A DNA stretch of 64,000 nucleotides from Bartonella sp. 220B. Its GTDB lineage: Bacteria > Pseudomonadota > Alphaproteobacteria > Rhizobiales > Rhizobiaceae. The position numbers and the translations under genes are program-made. Shown piece by piece: positions 11,100 to 18,726 of this stretch (position 1 is its first letter; each line of letters opens with the position of its first letter). The stretch is from NCBI RefSeq assembly GCF_026930205.1, contig NZ_JANHOI010000008.1, positions 1 to 64,000 of the forward strand, written 5' to 3'. The notes under the pieces were generated by a model that saw nothing but the letters and a program-made list of their open reading frames with translations, did no database searches and was not told the origin of the DNA.

Positions 11100-12263
11100 T
11101 TAAAGCCGCGCTTTTTCAACTTGAAATGCCCATTCAAGCCATCGCGTTAAAATTTCAAGATCAGAAGCCTCAATCGTTATACCCGTCCAAATCCGCAGTC
11201 CTGGAGGAGCGTCTCGATACGAACCAATATCATAAGCAGCTCCCTCCTCATCAAGACGCTTCACCACCGCTTTTATAAAAGATACCCGCTTTTCAGTCTC
11301 TAAAGCAGTAACAACTGGATCCACAATATCCAAACAAACAGATGTGTTAGAACGTATTTGAGGATCTTTTGCCAAATAATCTAACCACGGTGTTTTGCGA
11401 ACAAAAGCATCAAGTACAGCAAAATTTTTCTCAACGCGTGCCATTAATGCCCGCAAACCACCCTGCGCCTTTGCCCACTTCAAGCCATCAAGAAAATCCT
11501 CAACACAAAGCAAAGAAGGCGTATTGATGGTTACCCCTCTAAAAATATTTTCAATTAACTTTCCATCTTTTGTCATACAAAAAATTTGCGGCATAGGCCA
11601 AGCTGGAACATAATTCTCAAGTCTTTCAACAGCACGAGGACTTAAAATTAACATACCATGTGCTGCTTCCCCTCCTAAAACTTTTTGCCATGAAAAGGTA
11701 ACAACATCTAATTTTGAAAAATCAAGATTTTGTGCAAAAGCTGCTGATGTTGCATCACAAATTGTTAACCCTGTTCGCTTATCTGGAATGAAATCTGCAT
11801 TAGGTACACACACACCAGAAGTTGTTCCATTCCATGTAAAAACAACATCACGATCAAAGTCAATTTGTGTCAAATCTGGTAATTCACCATAAGGGGCTTC
11901 AAAAAGACGCACATCAGAAAGCTTTAATTGCTCAACAACATCTGCAATCCATCCCGATCCAAAACTTTCCCACGCAGCCATATCAACGCCACGTTCACCT
12001 AATAGAGACCATAGAGACATCTCAACAGCACCGGTATCTGAAGCAGGCACAATTCCTATGCGATAATCAGAAGGGACTTCAAGAATCTCACGCGTTAAAT
12101 CAACAACTTCAGCAAGTCTTAATGCTGCTTCTCTCGATCGATGTGAACGTCCAACTAATGCATTTTTAAGAACTTCAAGAGTCCAGCCAGGACGTTTACT
12201 ACAAGGACCTGAAGAAAAATTAGGATTATTTGGACGACAACTTGGTTTTTGTAACATTATCAT
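11100..12263 (-). CDS. serC: Phosphoserine aminotransferase
   Basis: PLP enzyme converting 3-phosphohydroxypyruvate plus glutamate to phosphoserine. The N-terminus carries [15 protein letters not shown], typical of the alphaproteobacterial SerC type. The PLP lysine is Lys194 in [11 protein letters not shown] and the PLP aspartate is in TICDATSAA. Length 387 is normal. ATG 12263 has a GGGGAG ribosome site five bases upstream (plus-strand 12270-12275). A structured leader precedes it. serA does not follow; purA does, after 403 bp. Confidence 0.94.
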   Translation of the reverse strand: MIMLQKPSCRPNNPNFSSGPCSKRPGWTLEVLKNALVGRSHRSREAALRLAEVVDLTREILEVPSDYRIGIVPASDTGAVEMSLWSLLGERGVDMAAWESFGSGWIADVVEQLKLSDVRLFEAPYGELPDLTQIDFDRDVVFTWNGTTSGVCVPNADFIPDKRTGLTICDATSAAFAQNLDFSKLDVVTFSWQKVLGGEAAHGMLILSPRAVERLENYVPAWPMPQIFCMTKDGKLIENIFRGVTINTPSLLCVEDFLDGLKWAKAQGGLRALMARVEKNFAVLDAFVRKTPWLDYLAKDPQIRSNTSVCLDIVDPVVTALETEKRVSFIKAVVKRLDEEGAAYDIGSYRDAPPGLRIWTGITIEASDLEILTRWLEWAFQVEKARL

Positions 12264-12345
12264 TATTTCTCCCCTTTAGACGATTTACCTTTCTTTAAAG
12301 AAAGGCGTCTTACTACAAAGACTGCACCAATAATCTTTGTAGACA
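12264..12345 (-). promoter_or_regulatory. Structured serC leader (candidate serC RNA motif)
   Basis: Reading the minus strand, two hairpins stand directly before serC. The first pairs CTACAAAG (12335-12342) with CTTTGTAG (12313-12320). The second is the perfect palindrome CCTTTCTTTAAAGAAAGG (12288-12305), extended by AGACG/CGTCT on its flanks so that its base reaches the ribosome-binding site. A two-hairpin leader upstream of serC, with the last stem near the start codon, is known as the serC RNA motif of alphaproteobacteria. I assign it by position and shape, not by a covariance search. Confidence 0.6.
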
Positions 12346-12676
12346 AAAATCAAAAATGTTTTCTATTTATTTCGTAGGCTCAAAATACGCGGAAACCTTT
12401 TAAAAACATCTCTCTTAAACCATGCTTCGAGATTGATTCTCTAAAATAATTCCCTCGCGTCATCACCTCGATAAAGACAGCATCCTGATAACGGTACACT
12501 AACGTGTCATAATATAGCTATCAAGTTTATTTTATTAGAAAGAGTCATTATATTGCTTAATATTGCTTAGAATACGGAGATAAACTTATAAAAAATCAAT
12601 TATTTTTCGTTTCATGACTGGACAGAGAAAATTTTAATGTTATAACCGCACACGTTTCACATGTTTTGTGAAATGT
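12346..12676. other. Gene-free interval between serC leader and tRNA-Phe
   Basis: About 330 bp without a coding frame of note. It should contain the serC promoter (minus) and the tRNA-Phe promoter (plus). Nothing else recognised. Confidence 0.4.
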
Positions 12677-12752
<76 letters not shown>

Positions 12753-12809
12753 CTTTTTGCTTTGAATATATTGAAATATATAGATTTTTTCTTTAATTGG
12801 CAATTTTCA

Positions 12810-12832
12810 GTCCACCTTTTAGACCACCTTCT
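12810..12832. promoter_or_regulatory. Candidate integrase arm-binding repeats at left prophage end
   Basis: GTCCACCTTTT (12810-12820) is followed at once by the related AGACCACCTTCT (12821-12832), 57 bp after tRNA-Phe. GTCCACCTTTT recurs just upstream of the integrase start at about 63984-63994, at the other end of the prophage. Paired short repeats beside both att sites are what integrase arm sites look like; the assignment is inference. Confidence 0.45.
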
Positions 12833-12851
12833 ACAATTTATACAACTTTAT

Positions 12852-13055
12852 CTATATTGCTCTTATTTGCTCCTTATTTTTCTTTGGAGTGAATGCCAAA
12901 ATCTCTTTCTTTCTCCATCTCACTGCTCTACCTAGTTTATAGGGTTCAGGAAATTCTCCTTGAAGCACCCAATTGCGAATCGTTGTTGTGGATACGCTAA
13001 AAAGCTCTGCACATTCACGTGTCGTTACATATCTATCGCCATCATCAAATATCAT
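12852..13055 (-). CDS. AlpA/MerR-like helix-turn-helix protein, probable excisionase
   Basis: 67 residues with a winged helix-turn-helix near the N-terminus (RECAELFSVSTTTIRNWVLQ) and a basic wing (GRAVRWRKKEIL). Proteins of this size and type act as recombination directionality factors (Xis) or small activators. It is the first prophage gene after tRNA-Phe, which fits Xis. ATG 13055 is preferred because AAAGG stands seven bases ahead; a GTG at 13070 is also in frame. Confidence 0.7.
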   Translation of the reverse strand: MIFDDGDRYVTTRECAELFSVSTTTIRNWVLQGEFPEPYKLGRAVRWRKKEILAFTPKKNKEQIRAI

Positions 13056-13127
13056 CTCATGACCTTTCACTCTTTTATATTACATAAATGGGCGGGGGTG
13101 CTGGGAGGAGAGAGCACCCCCATAGGG

Positions 13128-13751
13128 TTAAGCAGCTTTCGTCAAGATCTGCTCCATGTCTTGCTCTATTTCTGCTAAAAAGACCTCAACTGCTTTAGTA
13201 ATCTGTTCAATTTGTTCATCATCACGGTGGATGCGTTTGACTTTCATTCTCAAACCAGTAGATCTACCTACAAATTGTGGATTATAGCTAATGAAATGAC
13301 ACCATTTGCGCCCTGTACAAGCCATTTGGAATTGCATCTGCGCTATGTATTCAGGTTTAATCTCGTCATACATAAAAAAACGAAGATGTGTCGTGGATTG
13401 TGGACATTTGGCTTCAACTAAACCGTCTTCTCCAATCAAGCCATCAGGACTAGCCCCCGCCATTTTTATGGTAGGATGTGGTATAAAACCGCATTTTATG
13501 ATATCGGCATCATAAATGAATTCATATTCTTTCAGGGCGTCCTCTTCATGTTCAATCCCCCATTGCATAGATGGTGTTATATAAGATTGGCTTATCTCTC
13601 CTGTTAGACGTTCAGTGATGAGTTTCATTTTGTAGTCTTCATATTTACTCGTTGGCAATCCTTTGGCTGTTTTACTGAGGACATTGTAAACATTAGACGC
13701 GGTAACTTTCCCTAATCTTGCTTGAAACCATTCTGCTGTTCTTTGTTCCAT
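13128..13751 (-). CDS. YqaJ/lambda-exonuclease-family recombinase nuclease
   Basis: 207 residues; 5'-3' double-strand exonuclease that prepares 3' single-stranded ends for phage recombination. Active-site parts of the PD-(D/E)XK fold are visible: GIEHEEDALKEYE, then GASPDGLIGEDGLVEAKCP (Asp ... Glu-x-Lys) and QMQFQMACTGRKWCHF. It lies one base downstream of the ERF gene on the same strand, the expected exonuclease-annealase pair. A 57-base gap leads to the Xis-like gene. Confidence 0.88.
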   Translation of the reverse strand: MEQRTAEWFQARLGKVTASNVYNVLSKTAKGLPTSKYEDYKMKLITERLTGEISQSYITPSMQWGIEHEEDALKEYEFIYDADIIKCGFIPHPTIKMAGASPDGLIGEDGLVEAKCPQSTTHLRFFMYDEIKPEYIAQMQFQMACTGRKWCHFISYNPQFVGRSTGLRMKVKRIHRDDEQIEQITKAVEVFLAEIEQDMEQILTKAA

Positions 13752-13752
13752 A

Positions 13753-14508
13753 TCACACCGCCGTTTGTTGTTGTGTTGAAACCATTTGCTTATTTTGTTT
13801 ATCTTTTAAAAGGTGCAAAATGGTTTGCGCGCTCTGATCAGAGATATCGTCAAGCGTTTCAACATTTGCATAAGAAAGTATCTTTTCTTCTTCTACCTTT
13901 GTTTGTACCATCAGTCTTCTGATTTCATTGATCTGTTCCGGAAAAGCTGATTTTTCAGGCATATTCCCATCTTTATCGTCTTCTTTGCTTGCGACATTGA
14001 GAAGCATGCCTAACAGATATCTGCGTGCATAAGTGATAGTAGAACCAAGAGATTGAATGTTATTTTTGCTCCCTTGTCCATCAATTGGAAATGTTCCTTC
14101 TGTTGAGATTTGATTGCCTGAAGGATGAGACAGAGTTATTTCTATGGTAATGTTTTTTTCTGTTTGATTTTTAATATGAGAAAACAAAGCGAAGCGGTGT
14201 TTTGCAAGAGTGTCCTTTACAGCGTCAATATACTGATCAAGGGTTGCATATGCACTCTTAGTATGGTTGTTTTTCGCATTTTTGGTGATTGTTTGATATT
14301 CGATTTGCATAGCCGAAAGATCATGGATAAAGCTCTGATGGTTCTGTCGTTTTATTTCTTTTTCTCTTAAATCAAGAAGACGTTCTAAGCGGTCCATATC
14401 GACGTCACTTTCTAAGGCTTTATTTAAAATGCGTTCCATAGCAGTTTGTTCGACGTCTAAATGTTGCGTTTTTTCAACTTCTGTTAAGTTCGTGTTTTGT
14501 TCATTCAT
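13753..14508 (-). CDS. ERF-family single-strand annealing protein
   Basis: 251 residues. ERF proteins coat single-stranded DNA and anneal homologous strands in phage recombination, working with the exonuclease encoded just downstream. The conserved core SAYATLDQYIDAVKDTLAKH followed by GSTITYARRYLLGMLLNV and a DDKDGN tail is typical. The start at 14508 is fixed by GGAGG ahead of ATG; an upstream in-frame ATG at 14538 has no such site. The C-terminal ~70 residues are variable. Confidence 0.9.
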   Translation of the reverse strand: MNEQNTNLTEVEKTQHLDVEQTAMERILNKALESDVDMDRLERLLDLREKEIKRQNHQSFIHDLSAMQIEYQTITKNAKNNHTKSAYATLDQYIDAVKDTLAKHRFALFSHIKNQTEKNITIEITLSHPSGNQISTEGTFPIDGQGSKNNIQSLGSTITYARRYLLGMLLNVASKEDDKDGNMPEKSAFPEQINEIRRLMVQTKVEEEKILSYANVETLDDISDQSAQTILHLLKDKQNKQMVSTQQQTAV

Positions 14509-14612
14509 CTTTATTTCCTCCATTAGCGTGCAACTCACCTGTTGCGTGAATCACGCTTTTGTTAAAATGGTCGTTGTTAGAGGTCTGTTTCTAAATGCTG
14601 TGTGATATTGAC

Positions 14613-14640
14613 CACCTCCCCGCCTTTAAAAACGAGGAGA
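14613..14640. repeat. Cassette-end hairpin
   Basis: CTCCCCG ... CGAGGAG inverted repeat located just past the 3' end of the minus-strand antirepressor gene. Related GC-rich hairpins stand at 29942, 40443, 50757, 58136 and 60470, each at the edge of a toxin-antitoxin or antirepressor cassette. It may end transcription, but the usual T-run is missing on the gene side. Confidence 0.5.
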
Positions 14641-14652
14641 TGACGTTATAAA

Positions 14653-15183
14653 CTAAGCAGCTTTTACGACAGATCTTTCTAAAACCTGTTTTGCTTCTTT
14701 AATGAGAGCTTTGTATTTTCTGTTCTCTTCGTCTACTCTAAAAGAATCGATAAGACGCATATGAATTGGACCTAAAAGATACAAAACTTTTTCACCAGCG
14801 TTCATACCCTCCCAATAGCTTGGTAAAGCAAAGCGTGTATCACTATCATAATCAACAGATTGGCTTCTTAATTTCTTTTCACACTCAATAAAGTAACGAC
14901 GAGCTTGCCTGCCTTTTTCATTCCTCTCAACCATGGAAAGCTCTTTTGCCATATCTAATGTGAGGTAATATTCTGTCATACTTACATTTTGACGCTCCCC
15001 CGTTTTGGGGAACGTTAAAATATAATCTTTTGCACAAACAAATTTATATGTTTTGATACGGTTTTTAATCCATGTCGTAAAATCACGACCTACTTCTAAA
15101 AATGTATGTAATTCACGTGCATTGACCGTTTGAACCGTTTCTTTACCAATAGTTTGTTCTGTGATTTCTATGAGAGTGTTCAT
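14653..15183 (-). CDS. AntA-type phage antirepressor (RNA copy A)
   Basis: 176 residues. The N-terminal AntA/AntB domain (about 1-105, VNARELHTFLEVGRDFTTWI ... YYLTLDMAKELSMVERNEKG) is known from phage antirepressors that bind and neutralise the phage repressor. The C-terminal ~60 residues (LGPIHMRLIDSF ... KQVLERSVVKAA) match the end of the gene at 50798-51319, which has a different N-terminus, so domains are shuffled. Start 15183 has AGGAG (15190-15194) which is part of the third arm of RNA copy A. Translation is therefore predicted to be under control of that RNA. Confidence 0.85.
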   Translation of the reverse strand: MNTLIEITEQTIGKETVQTVNARELHTFLEVGRDFTTWIKNRIKTYKFVCAKDYILTFPKTGERQNVSMTEYYLTLDMAKELSMVERNEKGRQARRYFIECEKKLRSQSVDYDSDTRFALPSYWEGMNAGEKVLYLLGPIHMRLIDSFRVDEENRKYKALIKEAKQVLERSVVKAA

Positions 15184-15189
15184 AATGAA

Positions 15190-15430
15190 CTCCTGTTTGT
15201 TAAACATTTTCTATTAACACTCTAAAAAGAGTGCCGGGTGCTAGAAAACACGGCAAACAGTCCGCCGTTATGCTTTCCCCATAAAGGGTATTGTATAGCA
15301 TAACTACACCCGACGGGATCATTATATGCGTGTAGCATAGAATGAGTCAAAGTCTTTAATGTGCGGAAGAGAGATTGTTTCGGCAATCTATCCGCTGTTT
15401 GCTTAAGGTGTTTTCTAGGCACCTGATTCG
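15190..15430 (-). ncRNA. Brt-like structured RNA, copy A
   Basis: One of eight homologous elements. Promoter on the minus strand: TTGACA (15455-15460) and TATTGT (15431-15436), 18-bp spacer. Minus-strand arms: arm 1 GCAAACAG (15395-15402), arm 2 CTGTTTGC (15253-15260), arm 3 CAAACAG running into the ribosome site GAG (15190-15199). A second segment behaves likewise: CTAGAAAAC (15410-15418) versus GTTTTCTAG (15241-15249) and AGAAAATG near arm 3 (15205-15214). Conserved internal hairpins include GTTATGC/GCATAAC and CACTC/GAGTG. It stands directly before the AntA gene. Confidence 0.85.
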
Positions 15431-15530
15431 ACAATAGGCATATTAGTAGTGCATTGTCAAATAAAAAATTAGCAAACCTACGCCTATAAACTATATCGAT
15501 TTCATCAGTAAATTCGTATTTCTTTTCCAT
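15431..15530 (-). pseudogene. Remnant of a small phage gene cut by RNA copy A
   Basis: A good ribosome site (AAGGGG) precedes ATG 15530 on the minus strand. The protein begins MEKKYEFTDE, then runs into the promoter of RNA copy A and on through the RNA in a frame that is not conserved among copies. The opening resembles starts of small phage proteins known to me only vaguely. I take it as the 5' stump of a gene interrupted when the RNA cassette arrived. Confidence 0.3.
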
Positions 15531-15542
15531 GATGGTCACCCC

Positions 15543-16286
15543 TTAATGCACGCTTTGTCTTTTAAGTTCTTGAGAAAGCACACCAATGCCTTTTGTTGTG
15601 ATTTTTGCCGAAGGAATAACTTTATTTATTCCGCCAGAAGTTTGAATCGTGATGGTAGGACAATCCATAAGACCTTTTTTGATTTTGTCTTGATAAGGCA
15701 ACAATGGAGTGCTAGGAACACGCCGATAGATCCAACCTTTTTGCTGTAAGAAGAGAATGAACTGTTTTGGTTGCATTTCGAGTATTTTAGCAGCCTCAGT
15801 AAGACCAAAGAGCCCATCATGGCGTTGTAAAGTTTCAAGAGCCATTGCCTTTGGTTTTAATTCCGCAATCATATTGTCTTTTTGTTCATTCTCATTTTTG
15901 AGATAAGTTAAAACCCCTAACATGACTTGTGGACTAGAGTAATCGATTTGCGGTGCTGCTACTTGCTGTTCTAATTGTTGCCACCGGTCAATGATTTTTG
16001 CTCGCAAGGTAGTACTATAACCTGAGACGAGGATTAAACATTCACGCTTGGGGAGATTATAACAAGGGAGAGTGCGACCTGTTGAATCTTTGTAAAAACC
16101 TACAAATTCACTCAGCCCAAATTTGGGCTCAGTACTTTTAGAGTGTAGCTCTTCAAGCATTTGCTTAATATCACGCATAACGTGTTTATGTTGTTTACTA
16201 CACAATTCTGCAATTTCACGACTTGACATGGTTGGAGCGGTTTGATTGTTAAAATTGTTTTCTGCTGCTGTGATAAGATTATGCAT
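15543..16286 (-). CDS. Rha-type antirepressor/regulatory protein with shared C-terminal domain
   Basis: 247 residues. The N-terminal Rha domain ([20 protein letters not shown] ... [17 protein letters not shown]) is the phage pRha regulator domain. Residues ~120-247 are the C-terminal domain found in five other genes here (QKDNMIAELKPKAMALE, then GLFGLTEAAKILEMQPKQF and PLLPYQDKIKKGLMDCPTI). This copy is the most diverged of the set. ATG 16286 is chosen because GGAG precedes it by seven bases; upstream in-frame codons lack a site. It has no RNA element in front and follows the 130-residue acidic gene. Confidence 0.8.
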   Translation of the reverse strand: MHNLITAAENNFNNQTAPTMSSREIAELCSKQHKHVMRDIKQMLEELHSKSTEPKFGLSEFVGFYKDSTGRTLPCYNLPKRECLILVSGYSTTLRAKIIDRWQQLEQQVAAPQIDYSSPQVMLGVLTYLKNENEQKDNMIAELKPKAMALETLQRHDGLFGLTEAAKILEMQPKQFILFLQQKGWIYRRVPSTPLLPYQDKIKKGLMDCPTITIQTSGGINKVIPSAKITTKGIGVLSQELKRQSVH

Positions 16287-16348
16287 GCCTGCACTCCATT
16301 TGTGATGATATTTGAAAGAAAGAAAAGGAGGCGTTTTTAAAAACGCCT

Positions 16349-16741
16349 TTAATAGTTTGGATAATTTGGAAGAACATCCCAAAAAGTCAGGCGGTGCTGT
16401 TCTTCATAAGTACCGTAAACTTCATCATTATATTTTTCGTCTGCAATTTCTTCTAAAAGACTATTGTAGGCAGCGCTTTCACATACATAATAATGAACCT
16501 TACTGTCCTCATCGAGAAATTCTCTGTTTTCTTTTATGTATGCTTCTGCGATTTCTTCAGAAATATCTTCGCAACTGTTTTCAGAAGGATTTATGCGAAG
16601 GATTTGTATGACATCATCTGCCTCGTCAACAATTGCTAGAATTTGGTTTTCATCAAGTGGACCAGAATACCCAATGTGTTCATCATCACCGTAGGCAACT
16701 AATAAAATTTCATCGGAATTAATAAGAATTTGCTTATCCAT
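16349..16741 (-). CDS. Acidic phage protein of unknown function
   Basis: 130 residues rich in Glu/Asp (DDEHIGYSGPLDENQILAIV, SCEDISEEIAEAYIKENREF), no family recognised. The acidic character would suit a DNA mimic or inhibitor, but that is only a guess. ATG 16741 has GGGAGGGG upstream, a strong ribosome site. The operator-like TATACGCAAATGTATA lies 58 bp upstream, so the gene is probably controlled by one of the neighbouring repressors and sits in the early leftward operon. Confidence 0.6.
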   Translation of the reverse strand: MDKQILINSDEILLVAYGDDEHIGYSGPLDENQILAIVDEADDVIQILRINPSENSCEDISEEIAEAYIKENREFLDEDSKVHYYVCESAAYNSLLEEIADEKYNDEVYGTYEEQHRLTFWDVLPNYPNY

Positions 16742-16798
16742 AATTTCCCCTCCCTGACGCCTCTTGGCGATCTCTTGTGTTTGGTTTATATAATTACT

Positions 16799-16814
16799 TA
16801 TACGCAAATGTATA
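16799..16814. promoter_or_regulatory. Operator candidate, TATACGCAAATGTATA
   Basis: Inverted repeat TATAC-N6-GTATA upstream of the leftward 130-residue gene. The site at 18370-18385 read on the other strand is TATACGCAATTGTATA, 15 of 16 identical. Two near-identical palindromes flanking two repressor genes are strong candidates for their binding sites. Confidence 0.6.
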
Positions 16815-16857
16815 AATATAAGCAAGCAAAAAATTACATATATTTCATTTTTTTTTT

Positions 16858-16909
16858 GCATTTTCACTTAAATGCTATCTTCAAAAATAATAAAATTAAA
16901 AGTTGATTT
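16858..16909. repeat. Duplicate of the repressor gene 5' end and leader
   Basis: About 50 bp almost identical to 17654-17703, which covers the start codon and leader of the repressor gene at 17013-17663. The copy still encodes MKMQK before diverging, so it looks like the stump of a second repressor gene left by a deletion or recombination. Confidence 0.65.
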
Positions 16910-17012
16910 TAGAATCAGTAAATGTGCAGTTTACTGATAAAAATTAATTAAACTCTCTAGAACCTGTTGATGGCAATCTAATTGATAAGGTGAATAGAGA
17001 ACCGTATTGCTT

Positions 17013-17663
17013 TTATAAGTCAAGAATAGTACGTCGTACACGACCTATTATAGAGATAGCGCCTTCAAGTTTTGGAGCTTTTATTGTTTTATCGTATGAA
17101 GCGGGCTGAAAAGGAGGATTATCATTGGGTCTGTATCTTTTATATGTCGCCTGCCCAGATTTATCTGCTATTACATAACAGGCATTAGGAACAAGTTTTT
17201 TATCTCGCATATTTACAAATATTATAGAATTTGGAGGACTCATTTTATTCATAGATGCGCCATCCACACGTAAAGCAATCCATTCACCGGCGGGAAGATT
17301 AACAGCCTCTATCATAGGATAATCTGAAAAATCCATTATTCCATCCTGCTCACTTAACTCTCCGGCACTAATCCATGAAATGAGAGGAATGCTTATATTA
17401 AGGCTAGGATTTTCTTGAGAAGACTCGCCATATAAAATCCATCCTGGATCTACATTAAATACTTGTCCATATAGCTCTGCTATTTGGCGAGAAATACCAC
17501 GATTTCCATTTTCGTGACTAATTAGAGTATTTTGATTAAGAGCTGGTATAGCGCGTGCAGCTTCGCTTGGTGTTGCATACCCAGCGTTCTTACGTGCTAT
17601 TTTAAGTCTATCTTTTGGCAAACAAGTCATTCGTACATTATCCACTAGTTTTTGCATTTTCAC
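17013..17663 (-). CDS. CI/LexA-type phage repressor with S24 peptidase domain
   Basis: 216 residues. An N-terminal helix-turn-helix domain (~residues 15-75, LKIARKNAGYATPSEAARAI ... TLISHENGNRG) binds operators. A C-terminal S24 domain holds the Ser nucleophile in VDGASMNKMSPP and the catalytic Lys in QATYKRY, allowing RecA-stimulated self-cleavage and induction of the lytic cycle. It is transcribed leftward, 46 bp downstream of a second repressor gene. The first codons (MKMQK) and the leader are duplicated at 16858-16909. Confidence 0.88.
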   Translation of the reverse strand: MKMQKLVDNVRMTCLPKDRLKIARKNAGYATPSEAARAIPALNQNTLISHENGNRGISRQIAELYGQVFNVDPGWILYGESSQENPSLNISIPLISWISAGELSEQDGIMDFSDYPMIEAVNLPAGEWIALRVDGASMNKMSPPNSIIFVNMRDKKLVPNACYVIADKSGQATYKRYRPNDNPPFQPASYDKTIKAPKLEGAISIIGRVRRTILDL

Positions 17664-17703
17664 TTAAATGCCATCTTCAAAATAAGAGAATTAAAGGTTG
17701 ACT
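17654..17703. repeat. Repressor leader repeat, second copy
   Basis: Pairs with 16858-16909 (see there). This copy is the functional one: it contains the ATG of the repressor gene ending at 17013. Confidence 0.65.
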
Positions 17704-17709
17704 TGTTAA

Positions 17710-18312
17710 TTATTTTGTAAACAAGCGATAAGCTTTACGTGGCAGTATTGAAACTATTTCCCCAATCCATTTTATCTTAACATTTTTAATGGGATCTGCA
17801 TTCCATGATTTGAGTACAATCCCCTCTGAAGAGCGAACAATTTGTTTTATGAATCGCCTATTGTCTTCTGTTAGAACAACAACTTCATCACCGTAATAGT
17901 CGCTTATTGGCTTTGTTTGCAGATGTTTAACTACGATTAAGTCCCCATCTTTATACACAGGAAACATAGAAGTTCCACGAACCATGAAACCTATTGCTTC
18001 AAAAGGCAAATCAAATGGTATTTCAATTGTTTCAAGCCCATCTTCTGGGATTTGCTCAACATCGGTATCAATCTCTAATCCTGCTCCTACATACCCCATA
18101 ACAGGAACAAGTGTAGTAACTTGATTATAACCCTTTAAGCTTTTATAAAGTTCTAAAATTGCGTCTCTGTGTGAACCTCTGGGATCAGATTCATTTCCTA
18201 ACCATCTTGATACGGTTGCTTGGGTTACATTTAGTCTATCAGCAAGATCTTTTTGATTAAGACCAAACTCAGATTGCAATATTTGCAATGTCGCAATGAT
18301 ATTTTTCGTCAT
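17710..18312 (-). CDS. Second CI/LexA-type phage repressor with S24 peptidase domain
   Basis: 200 residues. XRE helix-turn-helix at ~10-55 (LNQKDLADRLNVTQATVSRW), then an S24 domain with Ser in VRGTSMFPVYKDGDL and Lys in RRFIKQIV. It is divergent from the Cro-like gene at 18412, with the operator-like palindrome 18370-18385 between them, the classical layout of a lysogeny switch. Having two cleavable repressors in tandem is unusual. The two share the architecture but little sequence. Confidence 0.9.
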   Translation of the reverse strand: MTKNIIATLQILQSEFGLNQKDLADRLNVTQATVSRWLGNESDPRGSHRDAILELYKSLKGYNQVTTLVPVMGYVGAGLEIDTDVEQIPEDGLETIEIPFDLPFEAIGFMVRGTSMFPVYKDGDLIVVKHLQTKPISDYYGDEVVVLTEDNRRFIKQIVRSSEGIVLKSWNADPIKNVKIKWIGEIVSILPRKAYRLFTK

Positions 18313-18369
18313 AATTAGTTACTTATGATTTTTAAATTAAAAAAATCTATTGTTTTTTTTATTATATAC

Positions 18370-18385
18370 TATACAATTGCGTATA
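18370..18385. promoter_or_regulatory. Operator candidate in the divergent repressor/Cro region
   Basis: TATACAATTGCGTATA, an inverted repeat whose complement matches the site at 16799-16814 in 15 of 16 bases. It overlaps the likely rightward -10 (TATACT/TATACA) and lies 58 bp upstream of the repressor start, so one bound repressor could block early transcription. Confidence 0.6.
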
Positions 18386-18411
18386 TGGTTAAAATAAAGG
18401 ACTTAACTCAA

Positions 18412-18657
18412 ATGGACACAGAGGGAAAATTTAAGGTTAAATCTATCCGAAAGTGTTTATCGCTAACACAAAAGGAATTAGCAGATATTTTAGGTGTTAA
18501 GCAAGCTTCTGTTTGTCGTTGGGAACAAGGCAAAGGACTATCTTTAAAGAGTTATTTAAAATTGCAACAATTGAAAGACAGCTCTGTTTCTAGTTCTGCT
18601 TTTATTGCTGCTCCTTTATCTGACAACAAACACCACCAACCCAATTCACACTCTTAA
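18412..18657 (+). CDS. Cro-like XRE-family DNA-binding protein
   Basis: 81 residues with one helix-turn-helix (LTQKELADILGVKQASVCRW). First rightward gene opposite the S24 repressor, hence the Cro-like role: a small antagonist that turns down the repressor promoter. ATG 18412 follows AAAGGA at about ten bases; another in-frame ATG at 18385 overlaps the operator and would leave almost no leader, so it is less likely. Confidence 0.75.
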   Translation: MDTEGKFKVKSIRKCLSLTQKELADILGVKQASVCRWEQGKGLSLKSYLKLQQLKDSSVSSSAFIAAPLSDNKHHQPNSHS

Positions 18658-18726
18658 AAGAGATCAAATTAATTCCGCGTCATCATACGCACACATATAA
18701 ATACACAACAATCTAAAGGGGGGATT

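Noticed and set aside
15222-15539. Open frame across RNA copy A, with similar frames over copies B, C, E and H (e.g. ...LPKQS..RTLK.LTH...)
   Set aside because: The frame is not kept: in copy C it shifts after the central stem, copy F is open on the other strand, and lengths and ends differ. Conservation follows the RNA stems and compensatory changes, not codons.
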